Source: Verrucomicrobiota bacterium
GTDB lineage: Bacteria; Verrucomicrobiota; Verrucomicrobiia; Limisphaerales; JADLHS01
Length of the DNA: 64,000 nt
Direction: 5' to 3'
Assembly: GCA_029573725.1 (NCBI GenBank)
Contig: JAKQDQ010000178.1
Location: forward strand, 401,174-465,173
Made by a program: the position numbers and the translations under genes. Below, one piece after another: positions 62,568-64,000 of the stretch. The notes below the pieces were generated by a model. That model did no database searches, was not told where the DNA came from, and saw only the letters and a program-made list of their open reading frames with translations. How positions within the stretch are numbered: position 1 is the first letter of the stretch; every line of letters starts with the position of its first letter.

Positions 62568-63173
62568 TCAGGCGGCCGTATTCTCGCCCGGCTTCGGGTT
62601 TGGATTTGGGCGGGTGGCCCTGCTTACCCGGCGCAGGCGCACTTGGACCTCTTTGCCATTCGGCATATCTTGCTGGCAGTTCCCCAAGATGGTCAGAATG
62701 TTGAAAAACGCCTCGCCAAAAAATGCCTGGATGGCCTGCTCCGTCTCCAAATCCTGATGCGCCATCTTCGCCAGCGCCGAAAGATGTTCCTTGATCCCAA
62801 ACGCGTGCCACTTGACGGACTCGACGTGGTTCATGGGCTTGCCCACGGCCAACACGAATTGCTGGCTTGTGGCCTTGGCGTATTCGCAAAGCTCGCGGAT
62901 GGTGATTTCATCATCGGCGCTGCTTTCCAATTTGGAAATGGCGCCCTGCGTCTTGCCCACCATCTCGGCTAATTGGTGCTGGGTCAGTCCAGCGCTTTGG
63001 CGCATTTCGACCAGGTTTTGGACGATACGTGTCTCACGGTCAAACTCGGCAAACTTGGTCCGCACCTCGGGCGCGACGGCTTCCCCGCTCATCAAGTCTT
63101 CCACCGTCGCGTAGCGGCGGCCCGTGCGCTTTGCCGCAGTCTTCTTCTCTCGTTCGATCAGAAAAGGGGTCAA
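62568..63173 (-). CDS. XRE/HigA-type helix-turn-helix protein (antitoxin-like)
   Basis: 201 residues if started at the TTG at 63173, 174 from the ATG at 63092. A HigA-like layout: ATVEDLMSGEAVAPEVRTKF, then the helix-turn-helix NLVEMRQSAGLTQHQLAEMV and GKTQGAISKLESSADDEITI. The longer C-terminus has KPMNHVESVKWHAFGIKEHL and QAIQAFFGEAFFNILTILGN and is not a standard antitoxin tail. The N-terminal EDLM segment looks native and favours the upstream start, but that TTG lies in a REP-like motif, whereas the ATG at 63092 has a GGAAGA ribosome site. No toxin partner is adjacent; RAYT remnant copy 2 lies where one would be expected. Confidence 0.75.
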   Translation of the reverse strand: MTPFLIEREKKTAAKRTGRRYATVEDLMSGEAVAPEVRTKFAEFDRETRIVQNLVEMRQSAGLTQHQLAEMVGKTQGAISKLESSADDEITIRELCEYAKATSQQFVLAVGKPMNHVESVKWHAFGIKEHLSALAKMAHQDLETEQAIQAFFGEAFFNILTILGNCQQDMPNGKEVQVRLRRVSRATRPNPNPKPGENTAA

Positions 63174-63195
63174 AAGGGGTCAGTTCTTGGTATTG
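63172..63195 (-). repeat. REP-like motif 3 (inverted)
   Basis: Reverse complement of the motif at 54714 and 63552. With 63552 it brackets RAYT remnant copy 2 as an inverted pair, the usual REP-RAYT-iREP arrangement. It overlaps the upstream end of the HTH gene. Confidence 0.8.
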
Positions 63196-63226
63196 ACTAC
63201 TCGCTGTCCACTGGGCGGGCCTGGTC

Positions 63227-63537
63227 ATGGCGCGGAAGTTACGCGTGGAGTATCCCGGCGCGATTTATCCTGTGATGAATCGTGGCGAGCGCCGGGAGGA
63301 GATTTTCAAAGATGACCAGGACCGGGAGCGGATGATTGCTGAAGCATTGAAGCGTCGAAAATGGCGGGCGATTTGGCGGCGTGGGCGAAAGGCGACTTGA
63401 GCAAGGTGGCAATAGCGGCGCCGGTGCGGGCGGAGACGGTGGTGACGGTAGCGTGGCTGGCGAACCGATTGCAGATGGGCACGGCAGGCTATGTGAACAA
63501 CCGTTTGTACCGGTGGCGACAAGGAGTCCTCAGGTGA
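63227..63537 (+). pseudogene. RAYT transposase remnant, copy 2 (internally deleted)
   Basis: Nearly identical to the copy at 54384, same orientation. The N-terminus is intact (MARKLRVEYPGAIYPVMNRG), without the codon-5 stop of copy 1, but a 4-bp deletion relative to copy 1 just after the internal junction shifts the frame, and it ends at a TGA after ~57 codons. The same internal deletion removes the HUH/Tyr catalytic region. Bracketed by REP-like motifs at 63172 and 63552. Right boundary of the island. Confidence 0.85.
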
Positions 63538-63551
63538 ATGATGTGAGTGAA

Positions 63552-63577
63552 CAATACCAAGAACTGACCCCTTTCCG
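63552..63577 (+). repeat. REP-like motif 4
   Basis: Identical to the motif at 54714 over 26 bp and at the same distance from its RAYT remnant. Confidence 0.8.
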
Positions 63578-63712
63578 TTCCATGTAGTAGTGGAGTCCTC
63601 TGGTGTTAATAGTCTGCTTATATCGCACCCCCGCACGCGGTCAACTGATTACTCAGCCCCGTGTCAAAAGTTGAAGTGGACGCGGTCGGAGGCGTCCCGC
63701 AAACTCGGCCCC

Positions 63713-64000
63713 ATGAATGGTCCTTGTCCGGAAATCACACGGAGGATCCGCCATCGCGCCTGGGGTGGGGTGGGGTTGGGAGTGCTCCTGGGCGCGCTGG
63801 TCGCCCGATCGGCGGTCGCCGTCGAACCCTGTTTGCGGATTACGAGCCGTGTGGTGACGACCAACCGGCCGGGTTATCTGGCGGCGGTGTATGCGGAGCC
63901 GCAAGGCGGGCGCCTGTTCGGATTTAATGCGGTTTCCGCAGACAACGGACGCAGTTGGCGGCCGCAGGTCTGGCAGCCGGACCCTGCCGCGGCGCTGCCG
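63713..64000 (+). CDS. Secreted protein, N-terminal part (truncated by window edge)
   Basis: 96 codons from the ATG at 63713 to the window edge, no stop. It has a signal peptide (WGGVGLGVLLGALVARSAVA) and then LRITSRVVTTNRPGYLAAVY and SADNGRSWRP; the SxDNGxSW pattern is that of BNR/sialidase-type repeats, so a propeller-fold exported protein is likely. Family not identifiable from this part. It lies 135 bp outside the right REP motif, so its promoter probably lies in that gap. Confidence 0.7.
   Translation, partial: MNGPCPEITRRIRHRAWGGVGLGVLLGALVARSAVAVEPCLRITSRVVTTNRPGYLAAVYAEPQGGRLFGFNAVSADNGRSWRPQVWQPDPAAALP

Noticed and set aside
62313-62972. 219-codon forward frame across the end of the island
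   Set aside because: The first part is the shifted half of the broken gene; the rest is antisense to the HTH gene.

Overview
The window looks like a piece of a high-GC Gram-negative chromosome of the PVC group, most likely Verrucomicrobiota (Pedosphaera/Limisphaera-like). That is an inference from gene content, not a database match. Supporting content: LPS genes (an MsbA-like ABC exporter and kdsB), LL-diaminopimelate aminotransferase (dapL), a Tat-exported Gfo/Idh/MocA oxidoreductase, several secreted proteins with C-terminal Ig/golvesin-type modules, and DUF1080-like and DUF1343 proteins.

Layout. 1-16.3 kb is housekeeping: a truncated MsbA-like exporter, two secreted unknowns, the kdsB-pyrG-folC run, a class A acid phosphatase, a DUF885 peptidase-like protein, a UreF-like orphan, an MFS transporter, purC, polX and a Tat-exported dehydrogenase. 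16.6-36.7 kb is an unusually complete nitrogen-assimilation block: Lrp/AsnC-type regulator, gltB, gltD, a GAF-AAA-Fis sigma-54 activator, a good sigma-54 promoter, an outer-membrane beta-barrel, amtB, glnK, glnA, carA, carB and, convergent, glnE. Together these take up ammonium, fix it into glutamine and glutamate, spend it on carbamoyl phosphate, and sense and modify glutamine synthetase. 37-54 kb returns to mixed genes: dnaE, a large multidomain glycosidase-like secreted protein, a ketopantoate reductase-like protein, an arabinose/fucose isomerase-like protein, two membrane proteins, dapL, a NamZ-like (DUF1343) muramidase and a ceramidase-like protein.

54.4-63.5 kb is the accessory region and the most interesting part. 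Two nearly identical, internally deleted remnants of a REP-associated tyrosine transposase (RAYT), each with REP-like motifs, lie in direct orientation about 8.8 kb apart. Between them is a tightly coupled (ATGA-overlapping) restriction-modification-like operon: a short N6-methylase carrying motif I but no NPPY, a RhuM-family protein, an Eco57I-like methylase with NPPY and a Cys-rich insertion, and a GIY-YIG/SF2-helicase fusion. The operon has been rearranged. The first ~110 bp of the helicase gene occurs three times, a DUF559 (Vsr-fold) nuclease gene sits between methylase and helicase, and a 77-bp palindromic repeat occurs three times, once inside the helicase reading frame without breaking it. 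A broken gene and an HTH antitoxin-like gene end the island. The window closes in a truncated secreted-protein gene. No rRNA, tRNA or CRISPR was recognised.
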